Source of the DNA: Edwardsiella anguillarum ET080813
GTDB lineage: Bacteria > Pseudomonadota > Gammaproteobacteria > Enterobacterales > Enterobacteriaceae
Assembly: GCF_000264765.2 (NCBI RefSeq)
Contig: NZ_CP006664.1
Span: 2,790,001 to 2,854,000 of the forward strand
Reading direction: 5' to 3'
DNA length: 64,000 nucleotides
Shown here piece after piece: positions 1-8,224 of this stretch (the stretch's first letter is position 1; every line of letters starts with the position of its first letter). The position numbers and the translations under genes are program-made. The notes below the pieces were generated by a model. That model was not told where the DNA came from, did no database searches, and worked only from the letters and a program-made list of their open reading frames with translations.

Positions 1-274
1 GAATAAGGCGGCTGGTGCTGATGGTCAGCGCCAGACGATACAGCGTCGTGATGAGCAAAACGGAGGGAAAGGCGGAGAACTCCATGGGTTCCCGGATGTA
101 GACCGCCATCATCAGCAGGGTGATCGATAGCGTGAGGTTGATGGCGATCAAGATGTCTATCAGGGGCGTCGGCAGGGGAATGATCATCATGAAAACGGCC
201 AGTAACAACATGGCCGCCAGAATGATGTCTTGGCGCGCGGTGATCTTGTGTAGCCAGCTATTGACCGTTTTCAT
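1..274 (-). CDS. esaV: T3SS export gate protein EsaV (SsaV/FlhA family), N-terminal part
   Basis: Only the first 91 codons are in the window; the gene runs off the left edge. The start is the ATG at 274. The translation begins [16 protein letters not shown] and has closely spaced hydrophobic helices followed by the family hallmark around '[14 protein letters not shown]', typical of the N-terminal membrane domain of SsaV/InvA/FlhA. This family forms the nonameric export gate in the inner membrane that receives substrates from the ATPase. It overlaps the end of the upstream gene (esaM) by 17 bases, as in Salmonella SPI-2, where ssaM precedes ssaV. The family assignment is firm; the name EsaV rests on locus context. 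Confidence 0.9.
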   Translation of the reverse strand, partial: MKTVNSWLHKITARQDIILAAMLLLAVFMMIIPLPTPLIDILIAINLTLSITLLMMAVYIREPMEFSAFPSVLLITTLYRLALTISTSRLI

Positions 275-638
275 GGGGATTCTCCATCACGCGATCGAGC
301 AGGCGCCGTTGACGGCGCGCCAGCTCGCGCCACTGCTCGGCGCCGCTGTCAGGCGGCGCCGCCGCTGAAATCCACAGCGCATCGCCCGCCAGCCAGGCTC
401 GCAGCGGGATCCCGCCGCCGGCCTCGGGCTGTAAGAGCTGCAGCAGGCGCAGCAGCGTCGGCTGCCGCTGCGGCACCGGTAGGCTGCGCGCCAGCGTTAG
501 GCGCGCCCGCCCTTGATCCTGCTCCAGAAAAATACGGTCGCGATCCCGGCCCAGGGTCAGGCTGATCGCCGGCGGCTGAGGGGCGGCGCCCATCAGGCGT
601 AGCCAAAGTTCGGTTTGCCGTTGCCACTGTAGGTCCAT
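258..638 (-). CDS. esaM: T3SS gatekeeper-type protein EsaM (SsaM-like)
   Basis: A 126-residue protein with an ATG at 638 preceded by a clear GGAGG. The C-terminal half ('[16 protein letters not shown]' and '[18 protein letters not shown]') lines up with the end of Salmonella SsaM (122 aa), and the gene lies directly before the SsaV homologue, as in SPI-2. SsaM works in the cytoplasm with SsaL and SpiC to make the apparatus secrete translocators before effectors; I infer the same role here. There is no signal peptide or membrane segment. It is divergent from esaR across a gap of about 180 bases, so the two apparatus operons probably share a control region. Confidence 0.82.
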   Translation of the reverse strand: MDLQWQRQTELWLRLMGAAPQPPAISLTLGRDRDRIFLEQDQGRARLTLARSLPVPQRQPTLLRLLQLLQPEAGGGIPLRAWLAGDALWISAAAPPDSGAEQWRELARRQRRLLDRVMENPHENGQ

Positions 639-817
639 GAATATCCTCCGCGATCGTGATGCGCCCTCATGATGGCGGAGCCGTATTCAGTAAGGCATAG
701 GGTGAATACCTGATGTCGCGTTAGCCCTGGGTTTTCCATGCAGGTCAGGTCTTTACCCGATGGGCGTCGGGGCGGAAGTGGGGAACACTGTCGGCAGATC
801 CTAGAGGAGAACCCATC
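639..817. promoter_or_regulatory. Divergent intergenic region between esaM and esaR
   Basis: About 180 bases separate two oppositely oriented T3SS operons, so promoters for both must lie here unless transcription enters from outside. An AGAGGAG ribosome site for esaR lies at 803-809. EsrB would be the expected activator, but I could not fix a convincing binding palindrome or -10/-35 pair by eye. Confidence 0.5.
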
Positions 818-1465
818 ATGTCTCTGACAGAACAACCGGCGGAACTGATCGCGCTTCTGGTTACCCTCTCGCTGCTACCGCTGCTGATCGTAATGGGGAC
901 CTCGTTTTTAAAGCTGTCCGTTGTGTTTGCCCTGCTACGTAATGCGCTGGGAATACAGCAGATCCCCCCGAATATTGCGCTTTACGGTCTAGCGCTGATC
1001 CTGACGCTGTTCATCATGACGCCGGTCGGTACCGCCGTGCAGGCGCGGCTGGCCGATGCGCCTGTGGAGGCGCAGACAACGCTGCTGTCGCGGCTGTCCG
1101 ACAATACGCTCGACCCATACCGTCAGTTTCTGCGCCAGCACACCTCCGCGACGCAGCTGCACTTCTTTCGCCAGGTGGCAACCAAGAGCTGGCCTGCCTC
1201 CGTTCGAGACCAGATCAGCGATGACTCGCTGCTATTACTGATGCCGGCGTTTGCCGTCAGTCAGCTGGTGGAGGCGTTCCAGATAGGCCTACTGCTGTTT
1301 TTGCCCTTTATCGCCATCGATCTCATCGTCTCCAATATCCTGCTGGCCATGGGGATGATGATGGTGTCGCCGATGACGATCTCCATGCCGTTCAAGCTGC
1401 TGGTCTTTATTCTGGTCGGCGGCTGGGACAAGCTACTGGGCCAGCTGTTGCTTTCGTACCGCTAA
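818..1465 (+). CDS. esaR: T3SS export apparatus protein EsaR (SctR/FliP family)
   Basis: A 215-residue membrane protein, the same length as Salmonella SsaR. It begins with a long hydrophobic helix followed by 'MGTSFLKLSVVFALLRNALG', a strong FliP/SctR signature, and ends with 'GMMMVSPMTISMPFKLLVF', also diagnostic. SctR forms a pentamer that nucleates the core export complex with SctS and SctT, starting assembly of the needle apparatus in the inner membrane. It is the first gene of the rightward operon, 15 bases ahead of esaS. The ATG at 818 has AGAGGAG about eight bases upstream. Confidence 0.95.
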   Translation: MSLTEQPAELIALLVTLSLLPLLIVMGTSFLKLSVVFALLRNALGIQQIPPNIALYGLALILTLFIMTPVGTAVQARLADAPVEAQTTLLSRLSDNTLDPYRQFLRQHTSATQLHFFRQVATKSWPASVRDQISDDSLLLLMPAFAVSQLVEAFQIGLLLFLPFIAIDLIVSNILLAMGMMMVSPMTISMPFKLLVFILVGGWDKLLGQLLLSYR

Positions 1466-1480
1466 GGCCCGGGAGGCGCT

Positions 1481-1750
1481 ATGGGAAAAGCACAGCTCGT
1501 GCAGTTGGCCAGTGAGCTGCTATGGCTGGTTCTGATCCTCTCTCTCCCGGTGGTGCTGGTCGCATCGTTGGTCGGCGTGCTGGTGGGGCTGGTGCAGGCG
1601 CTGACGCAGATCCAGGATCAGACGGTCTCTTTCGCCATTAAGCTGGTGGCCGCCAGCGTTACGCTGGCGCTGACCTACCACTGGATGGGCAGCGCGCTGT
1701 TTAGCTATGCCGGGAGAGCGATGGATCTGATCGCGCAGATGGGGGGCTGA
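1481..1750 (+). CDS. esaS: T3SS export apparatus protein EsaS (SctS/FliQ family)
   Basis: An 89-residue protein with two hydrophobic helices joined by the polar loop 'QIQDQTVSFAIK', characteristic of FliQ/SctS proteins (SsaS is 88 aa). It is part of the helical export core with SctR and SctT. A GGGAGG ribosome site lies just upstream of the ATG at 1481. Its TGA overlaps the first ATG of esaT by one base, so the two are translationally coupled. Confidence 0.93.
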   Translation: MGKAQLVQLASELLWLVLILSLPVVLVASLVGVLVGLVQALTQIQDQTVSFAIKLVAASVTLALTYHWMGSALFSYAGRAMDLIAQMGG

Positions 1751-2532
1751 TGATGGCAGAGCTGAACCACTGGTGGCCGCTATTGGGCATCGCCATGATG
1801 CGCCCGCTGGGCATCATGCTGATCATGCCCCTATTCAATAGCGCGATGCTCGGCGGGGCCCTGATCCGCAATGCGCTGGCGCTGATGGCGGCGCTGCCGG
1901 CGCTGCCGCAGCTGGCGGCCCTGGTCCTGCCCAGCCCTCTGCAGGCACCGCTGCACTATGGGGGGCTGCTGCTGGGGGAGTTGGCCCTGGGGCTGTTGCT
2001 GGGATTTTCGGCGGCGCTGCCGCTGTGGGCCTTGAACATGGCGGGCTTTATTATCGACACCATGCGCGGCGCCTCCATCGCCGTGCTGTTTAACCCGCTG
2101 CTGGGCGAGCAGTCCTCGCCGATGGGGGTGCTGTTTTCCCAGCTGGTCGGCGTGCTGTTTATCGTAGGCGGCGGTTTTCATGCGCTGCTGGCCGCCCTGT
2201 TTTCATCCTATGGTGACTTGCCGCCGGGGCAGTATTGGCAGTGGGGACGCGGCTTTATTCCCCTGCTGATGCACCTGTGGCACCTGCTGTACGCCCTGGC
2301 GCTGAGTTTTTCCATGCCGGCGATGGTGATGATGGTTCTGGTCGACCTGGCGCTCGGCTTTATTAACCGCTCGGTGCAGCAGCTCAACGTATTTACCCTA
2401 TCGATGCCGATTAAGAGCGCCATAGTGCTGCTGATGCTGATTATCAGCCTGCCTTTTGCCCTGGATGGCGTGCAGGCACTGTTCACCCGCTTTGACGGCG
2501 GACTGCTGCGCCAGCTAGCGGAGGTGCTATGA
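1750..2532 (+). CDS. esaT: T3SS export apparatus protein EsaT (SctT/FliR family)
   Basis: A 260-residue multi-span membrane protein (SsaT is 259 aa) with FliR/SctT features: an N-terminal 'RPLGIMLIMPLFNSAMLG', a central 'GFIIDTMRGASIA' and a C-terminal hydrophobic helix. SctT closes the SctR5-S4-T1 export core. There are two in-frame ATGs, at 1750 and 1753; the first is used here because it overlaps the esaS stop. The end overlaps esaU by four bases, consistent with one polycistronic message. Confidence 0.93.
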   Translation: MMAELNHWWPLLGIAMMRPLGIMLIMPLFNSAMLGGALIRNALALMAALPALPQLAALVLPSPLQAPLHYGGLLLGELALGLLLGFSAALPLWALNMAGFIIDTMRGASIAVLFNPLLGEQSSPMGVLFSQLVGVLFIVGGGFHALLAALFSSYGDLPPGQYWQWGRGFIPLLMHLWHLLYALALSFSMPAMVMMVLVDLALGFINRSVQQLNVFTLSMPIKSAIVLLMLIISLPFALDGVQALFTRFDGGLLRQLAEVL

Positions 2533-3584
2533 GTGAGAAAACGGAACAGCCTACGGCGAAGCGCCTGCGCGATGCGCGCGAGGAGGGGCAGGTCGCCAAG
2601 AGCCAGGATATCAGCGCGACCGTACAGCTGGCCGTCATTTTGCTCTGGATGGTGACGGAGGGGCCGGCGCTGTATGCGGCCATCGGCGGCTTCATCGATG
2701 CAACGCTGGCCACGCTGAACCTCCCGTTGCCCGACGCTATCGCGCTGCTGACCGGCAAGGCCGCCGCGCTGGCGGTGCGCTTTGTCTTCAGCCTGGCCGC
2801 GCTGTTGGCCGTGACGCTGATCTTAACCGGGCTGGTGGAGACCGGCTTTTTGTTTGCGCCGAAGGCCATCATGCCCTCCGCCGAGCGGATTAACCCACTG
2901 AATAACGCCAAGCAGATGGTATCCCTGCTCAAGCTGTTCGAGCTGGGTAAGATGGTGCTGAAAATCGTGATCCTCGGCCTGACCTTTACCTATTTTATCC
3001 GCGGCTATGCCGCATCATTTGCGCAGCTGGTGCGCGCCGACGCCGAGGCTGGTCTATGGGTCACCGGCAAAATGACCCTGTGGCTATGGGGGATCCTGCT
3101 GCTGCTGACGGCGCTGTTCGCCGTCGTCGACTACAGCATGCAGTACCGCCATCTGCGTAAGCAGCTGATGATGTCGCATGAGGATATTAAGCAGGAGTTT
3201 AAAAACGCGGAGGGGAGCCCGGAGATCAAGCAGCGGCGCCGGGAGCTGCACAGGGAGATCCAGAGCGGCAGCCTGGCCGATAGCGTCTCCAGCGCGTCGG
3301 TGGTGGTACGCAACCCTACCCACATCGCCGTTTGCCTGCGCTACTGCGAGGGGGAGACGCCGCTGCCGCAGGTGGTGGAGTATGGGCGTGGGGCGCGGGC
3401 GCGGCATATCGTGGCGCTGGCGGAGGCGCGGCGCATTCCCGTGGTGGAGAATATCCCACTGGCGCGCGCGCTGATCGCGACCACCTCTCCGGGCGATTAC
3501 GTTCCCGAAGAGCTGTTTGTCGCGGTGGCCCAGCTCCTGCGTCTGCTGCGTGACGATACACAGGAGGAAGACGATGATGCGTAA
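2529..3584 (+). CDS. esaU: T3SS substrate-specificity switch protein EsaU (SctU/FlhB family)
   Basis: A 351-residue protein (SsaU is 352 aa). It opens with the family motif 'MSEKTEQPTAKRLRDAREEG', has four membrane helices to about residue 210, then a cytoplasmic domain with the autocleavage motif N262-P263-T264-H265. In this family cleavage between N and P switches export from early needle subunits to translocators and effectors. All key residues are present, so cleavage should occur. The 3' end overlaps the transglycosylase gene by 11 bases. Confidence 0.95.
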   Translation: MSEKTEQPTAKRLRDAREEGQVAKSQDISATVQLAVILLWMVTEGPALYAAIGGFIDATLATLNLPLPDAIALLTGKAAALAVRFVFSLAALLAVTLILTGLVETGFLFAPKAIMPSAERINPLNNAKQMVSLLKLFELGKMVLKIVILGLTFTYFIRGYAASFAQLVRADAEAGLWVTGKMTLWLWGILLLLTALFAVVDYSMQYRHLRKQLMMSHEDIKQEFKNAEGSPEIKQRRRELHREIQSGSLADSVSSASVVVRNPTHIAVCLRYCEGETPLPQVVEYGRGARARHIVALAEARRIPVVENIPLARALIATTSPGDYVPEELFVAVAQLLRLLRDDTQEEDDDA

Positions 3585-4227
3585 ATGGGTATGGGTGGGG
3601 CTGACGCTGGCGCTGCTGGCCGGGCGCTGCGCCGCGGCCCCGCTCAAATGGTATCGGGTGAGCGGGGAGGAGCGCGTCGCGTCGGCGCCGGCATCGGCGA
3701 TAGCCGGCGGCGCGAGCTATGCGTCGCTGATTGGGCAGGTGGCGGGGAAGCATGCGCTGGATCCGCGGCTGATCCAGGCGGTGGTGGCCGTTGAATCCTC
3801 CTATCGTTATGATACGGTATCGGAAAAAGGGGCGATGGGACTGATGCAGGTGATGCCGGAGACGGCGGCCCGCTTCGGCCGTTTCGCGCTGCTGGATCCG
3901 CGCGATAATCTGGAGGTCGGTACGCGCTATCTGAGTACACTGCTGCGCCGTTTCAATGGGCGGCTGGATTTGGCGCTGGCCGGCTATAATGCCGGCGAGG
4001 GCGCCGTGCTGCGCTATGGGGGGACGGTCCCCCCCTATCCTGAAACGCAGCGCTATGTGCAGCGGGTGTTGGAATACTACCGTCAGCTGCGATCTGCTGT
4101 ACCGGCGGCGCCCGCGCCACCGCCGGAAATGGGGGTGCATACGTCCGGAGGGGTCGGTAACCTTGGTCAGCTATGGCGCCTGTTAACCACTGGCTCTCCG
4201 GGCTCTTCGGCGTCCTCCCGCACATAA
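3574..4227 (+). CDS. T3SS-associated lytic transglycosylase
   Basis: A 217-residue SLT-type (lysozyme-like) protein. The start at 3574 has AGGAGGAAG just upstream; a second ATG follows at 3577. A signal peptide covers about residues 1-21 (ends AAA). The catalytic glutamate is E74 in 'AVVAVESSYRYD', followed by 'GAMGLMQVMPETAARFG' and 'LALAGYNAGEGAV', the standard family-1 motifs. It would cut peptidoglycan in the periplasm so the secretion apparatus can cross the wall, like EtgA, IagB or VirB1 in other systems. It sits between esaU (11-base overlap) and esrA (10-base gap), which ties it to the T3SS. The exact locus name is not certain. Confidence 0.88.
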   Translation: MMRKWVWVGLTLALLAGRCAAAPLKWYRVSGEERVASAPASAIAGGASYASLIGQVAGKHALDPRLIQAVVAVESSYRYDTVSEKGAMGLMQVMPETAARFGRFALLDPRDNLEVGTRYLSTLLRRFNGRLDLALAGYNAGEGAVLRYGGTVPPYPETQRYVQRVLEYYRQLRSAVPAAPAPPPEMGVHTSGGVGNLGQLWRLLTTGSPGSSASSRT

Positions 4228-4237
4228 GGAATCCCCT

Positions 4238-6973
4238 ATGTCCCGTCATATCTGGCGCACCTCCCTCTCGTTTCGCCTGGCGCAGATCCTCAGTGGATTT
4301 ATTGCCCTGTTCTGGCTGCTGAGTACCGGCGTGACGCTGCTGCTGAACTTTGAGCAGACCAAGTCATCGCTGCAGCGGCGCTTGACGGCGACCGTGGCGG
4401 AAACGGTTTATGAGCTGAGCTCTGAGCTGCTGGACGTCAGCCGTGATGTGGATACGCTGATGCGCTGCTGGCACCGCCTGGACGACGGCGTTGCCTCTGG
4501 CGCCTACTATCTGACGGCGCGCTACATTCACGATATGACTGCGCCGCCGGATCCGGCGGCGCGCATCAGCCGCGCGAAGGCCTTTGTCGAAGCCTACGGC
4601 AGCGGTAGTCTGGGCAATCTGGTGGATACCTTCGTCCTGCTGGACGGCGGCGTGGTGCTCTCCAGCGCCGGCGGCCAGCCGACCGATACCCCGCTGCACA
4701 TTGAGCAGATCCGGGCGCTGCGCGAGCAGGCCGTCGGCAACCACATCATCTGGAGTAAACCCTACCGCAGCGTCAGTGGAAACTGGCGGGTGATCGCGGC
4801 GAAGCGGGATTTGCTCACCGGTGCGCTGGTCGGCATGACGGTAAACCTGCACCCCTCCTTTAGCGCCGTAGAGAAAACCCCGGACGGTGAAACGATCGTG
4901 TGGCTCGATCGGGAGGGGCAGCCGATCATCCCGCTGTCCGCCGCGTTGCGTCAGAGCCTGCCGGCGTGCCAGCGCGAGATGGAGGGGAATTTTGATGAGG
5001 TCTTCTCCATCTGCCGCGAGGTCGCCCCGGTCGGCTGGAAGCTGCTGCTGTTTACGCCGAGCCGTCAGATTACGGACGCGGCATTTGCCGCGCTGCACCG
5101 CTATCTGCCGGTGGCGCTGCTGTTGCTGGTCGCGCTGGTGGGACTCCTGTACCTAGTGCTGCAGCGCACGTTGGGACGTACGCTGGCCGGTATTATGCAG
5201 CGTCTGACGCCCAACGTGGCGGTTGCCGATCTGCCGCCCCTGGTGGTGGCGGGAGAGGATGAGCTGGGGCGCATAGCGCAGGTCTATAACCGACTGCTGT
5301 CGGCGGTCAAGGCGCAGTATGCGCAGCTGGAGGCGCGGGTTGCCGAGCGTACGGTAGAGCTGGAGCGGGCGCGACGCCAGGCCGAGCGCGCCAGCGCCAA
5401 CAAGAGCGAACACCTGAACAGCATCAGCCATGAAATCCGTACCCCGCTGAATGGGATTATCGGCGCGCTGACGCTGCTGGAGAACGGTGAGAATACGCCG
5501 GAGCAGCGTGATTTACTGGATACCGGGCTTAAGTGTTCGCGCCACCTGTTGGAGATCATCAATAATCTGCTGGACTTCTCGCGCATAGAATCGGGACAAA
5601 TGGTGGTCAACCCAGAGTACCTCGATCCGCTGCCGCTGATCGATCAGGCGATGCTGACGGTGCAGGTTCCGGCGCTGGAGAAGGGGTTGACCCTGCACTG
5701 CCTGCTGGCGCCGTCGTTTCCGCAGACGCTGTATACCGACGGGCTGCGCCTGCGTCAGATTTTGATCAACCTGCTGGGCAACGCGGTCAAGTTTACCGCC
5801 CATGGCGAGGTGGTGCTGCACGGCTGGAGCGAGCAGGATCGACTCTGCTTCCGGGTGCAGGATACCGGCCCGGGCATCGATGAGGCGCGGATTAACGATA
5901 TCTTTACCGCATTTCATCAGGTCGATTGCCACATCGCCGGCAGCGGCCTGGGGCTGCCGATCGCCCGCAGCCTGTCACGTCTGCTGGGCGGAGAGCTTTC
6001 CTGCGAGAAAAGCGCGATCGGCGCCCGTTTTCGTCTGACGCTACCGCTGGAGGGGAGCGGGAGCGTTCCCATCGCGCCGCCGGAGGATAAGGGTAGCATT
6101 GTCGCGCCGCGCTGCCTGCACCCACAGCTATCGGCCTGGGGATACCACCCCCTGGCGGGCGACAACCCCGATCTGGATGCGCCTGAGCTGAGCTACCTGC
6201 CCGGCCGTTTGCGGCAGCATTTGGACGGCGAAACGCAGGCGACCGGCGTACGGGAGCGGATGCCGGTATCGCCCTGGTCGCTGCAGGTGCTGGTCGTGGA
6301 CGATGTCGATACCAATCAGGATATCGTCGGGCGTATGCTGCGCCAGCAGGGACATAAGGTGTATACCGCCTCTAGCGGCTCTGAGGCGCTGGTGCTGGGG
6401 CGTGGACACGTGTTTGATCTGGTCCTGATGGATATGCGTATGCCGGGGCTGTCCGGCGATGAAACGCTGCATCTGTGGCGGGATAGCGTGAACGGTATGC
6501 TCGATCCCGACTGCCCGATCATCGCGCTGACGGCCAATGCGCAGCCCGGAGAGCGCAAGCGGCTGCAGGACGCCGGTTTTAATGAGTATCTCACCAAGCC
6601 GGTGACCCCCGCGATGCTGTCCCGAGCCCTGGAGTACACGGCCGACATACAGTTAACCCGGGGTATCGAGCTGTCGCCTAACAGCGCAGGCGAGATACCG
6701 CTGCTCGGGCAGGATCCCGCGCTGCGGCGGCGTCTTCAGGAGGATGTCTTGCACTACCTGGCGCAGCTGACGCAGGCGGTAGAGCAGCAGGATACCCCTG
6801 CGGTGCGGCAGACGCTGCATACGCTAAAGGGGCTGGCCGGGCAGGGCGGTCTGACGCTGGTGTATGAGGCGGCTGCGCGCTGGGAGCAGGCGCTGGAGGG
6901 CGGGATGCCGATGCCAGACAAGGCGCTGGAAAGCCTATCCCGCTTGGTGCACAGTGAATTTGAGGTGGATTAA
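4238..6973 (+). CDS. esrA: Hybrid sensor histidine kinase EsrA (SsrA-like)
   Basis: A 911-residue tripartite kinase (Salmonella SsrA is 920 aa). Order: transmembrane helix near residues 15-35; periplasmic sensor to about 285; second transmembrane helix about 288-308; HAMP; HisKA with H398 in 'SISHEIRTPLNG'; ATPase domain with 'NLLGNAVKFTA', 'DTGPGID' and 'GSGLGLPIA'; receiver with D732 in 'LVLMDMRMPG'; and a C-terminal Hpt domain with H861 in 'TLHTLKGLAGQGG'. It should pass phosphate through D732 and H861 to EsrB, the master activator of this T3SS. It lies 10 bases after the transglycosylase gene, so it is probably also transcribed from the apparatus operon. It ends overlapping the esrB stop by four bases. 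Confidence 0.93.
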   Translation: MSRHIWRTSLSFRLAQILSGFIALFWLLSTGVTLLLNFEQTKSSLQRRLTATVAETVYELSSELLDVSRDVDTLMRCWHRLDDGVASGAYYLTARYIHDMTAPPDPAARISRAKAFVEAYGSGSLGNLVDTFVLLDGGVVLSSAGGQPTDTPLHIEQIRALREQAVGNHIIWSKPYRSVSGNWRVIAAKRDLLTGALVGMTVNLHPSFSAVEKTPDGETIVWLDREGQPIIPLSAALRQSLPACQREMEGNFDEVFSICREVAPVGWKLLLFTPSRQITDAAFAALHRYLPVALLLLVALVGLLYLVLQRTLGRTLAGIMQRLTPNVAVADLPPLVVAGEDELGRIAQVYNRLLSAVKAQYAQLEARVAERTVELERARRQAERASANKSEHLNSISHEIRTPLNGIIGALTLLENGENTPEQRDLLDTGLKCSRHLLEIINNLLDFSRIESGQMVVNPEYLDPLPLIDQAMLTVQVPALEKGLTLHCLLAPSFPQTLYTDGLRLRQILINLLGNAVKFTAHGEVVLHGWSEQDRLCFRVQDTGPGIDEARINDIFTAFHQVDCHIAGSGLGLPIARSLSRLLGGELSCEKSAIGARFRLTLPLEGSGSVPIAPPEDKGSIVAPRCLHPQLSAWGYHPLAGDNPDLDAPELSYLPGRLRQHLDGETQATGVRERMPVSPWSLQVLVVDDVDTNQDIVGRMLRQQGHKVYTASSGSEALVLGRGHVFDLVLMDMRMPGLSGDETLHLWRDSVNGMLDPDCPIIALTANAQPGERKRLQDAGFNEYLTKPVTPAMLSRALEYTADIQLTRGIELSPNSAGEIPLLGQDPALRRRLQEDVLHYLAQLTQAVEQQDTPAVRQTLHTLKGLAGQGGLTLVYEAAARWEQALEGGMPMPDKALESLSRLVHSEFEVD

Positions 6974-7614
6974 AACTCCAGAACTCCCAGGCGGCGGGCC
7001 CAGTTGCTCAGCTCCGCCGCGTTGTGGGCATCCAACTTGCGCATCAGGTTGAGCCGGTGGGTCTCCACGGTTTTCAGGCTGATGGACAGCAGCTCCGCGA
7101 TATCCCGGTTACGCTTTCCTTCGGCGACCAGCTTGAGAATTTGCCGTTCACGCAGGGTCAGCGGCGGCTCCTGGGCCATATCGGACGAGGCCACCAGGGA
7201 GTCCAGCCTGAGGGCGGGATCGACAAAGGTTTTTCCCAGCGAGGCATGCTGCATGGCCGCCAGCAGGGTTTGCTGCGGGCTTTGCTTCAGGACATAGGCG
7301 AGCGCGCCGGCGGCGAGGGCTTCGCTGCCGCGCCGCGCCTCAGACGAGGCGGTGACGACGACGATGCGCATATCGCTCCAGCGACGCCGCAGCTGACGGA
7401 TCACGTCAACGCCGTCCATGCCCGGCAGACCCAGGTCGAGTAAGACCAGATCGGGCGAGAGGCGCTGGCAGGCCTCATAAACGGCCAGCCCATTCGATAC
7501 GGCGCCCACGACCCGGTAGCGGGGCTGGCTGTCCAGGAGATTACGGATGCCATCGGCCAGCAAGGCATGATCTTCTACGATCAGAATGTTCAGAGGTAAA
7601 ATAGAAATCGTCAT
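6970..7614 (-). CDS. esrB: Response regulator EsrB (SsrB-like, NarL/LuxR family)
   Basis: A 214-residue two-domain regulator (SsrB is 212 aa). The receiver has the acidic pocket 'IVEDH' and phospho-acceptor D60 in 'DLVLLDLGLPGMDG'. The C-terminal LuxR-type helix-turn-helix contains 'LTLRERQILKLVAEGKRNRDIA' and 'SLKTVETHRLNLMRKL'. It activates T3SS and T6SS genes in Edwardsiella (known biology of the family). It is transcribed towards esrA, with stop codons overlapping by four bases, so its promoter must lie in the A+T-rich gap to its right. Confidence 0.94.
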   Translation of the reverse strand: MTISILPLNILIVEDHALLADGIRNLLDSQPRYRVVGAVSNGLAVYEACQRLSPDLVLLDLGLPGMDGVDVIRQLRRRWSDMRIVVVTASSEARRGSEALAAGALAYVLKQSPQQTLLAAMQHASLGKTFVDPALRLDSLVASSDMAQEPPLTLRERQILKLVAEGKRNRDIAELLSISLKTVETHRLNLMRKLDAHNAAELSNWARRLGVLEF

Positions 7615-8224
7615 ATTTAAGGGGTACTCCGAATCAGTGGCACACTGAAAACTTCATACAGCTCGCTCGGGGCATTTGAATAACCAGGGTTGTGCTGAAC
7701 GCTTTTTTTTGCCGTCTAGGATTTTTCTACCACTTTTAGCGTATTGCATTTCTCGATATTCAAATTTCGGAGTGAGATTTTTAATCTATTCATTCCACGG
7801 TTTTTCAGCATTATTTTGGATAAACTGCGTCACGGTCAAGCAAAACTGCTGCCTTGGCTGAGCTAAGTGTAGGTTTTCAGGGGGGCGGTAATGTTTTTTG
7901 CACCGTAAGCGCCCTCGCGTTGAGATGCCTCATCATGTCGAAAATGAGCTAATTGATAGCATTTTGCGGCGATTGAGTCTGCTATTTTCAATCGTAATCT
8001 GTAGTTTTGCATGGGCGGATTGGTAAAATCATAGGTGAATTATAATAATAAATTCAGAAGTCTAGGATTTTTCTATTCACGTTATTATTTCCAAGTGACA
8101 TATTTTTATCTGTCGATAATCTCAGGCCAATACCCGAAAGCATCTCAATAGCGGTACGGATAAAATCGCATTATGTTCCGGCTAACGGCCGGCGCCCCGT
8201 GTAACGCGATTGGGAGGTCTCTCC
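7615..8224. promoter_or_regulatory. A+T-rich divergent control region of esrB and eseJ
   Basis: About 610 bases with no credible gene. The base composition drops sharply compared with the genes on both sides, notably at 7680-7850 and 8030-8150. It must carry the promoters of esrB (leftwards) and eseJ (rightwards). Such A+T-rich patches beside virulence genes are usual targets of H-NS-type silencing and of counter-silencers such as SsrB/EsrB and PhoP; this is inference. A short reading frame at 7676-7861 looks like chance. Confidence 0.6.

Noticed and set aside
3316-4140. 274-codon minus-strand frame over esaU and the transglycosylase gene
   Set aside because: Shadow; the plus-strand genes have family motifs and correct overlaps.
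7676-7861. 61-codon frame in the esrB-eseJ gap
   Set aside because: No ribosome site, chance frame in A+T-rich DNA.
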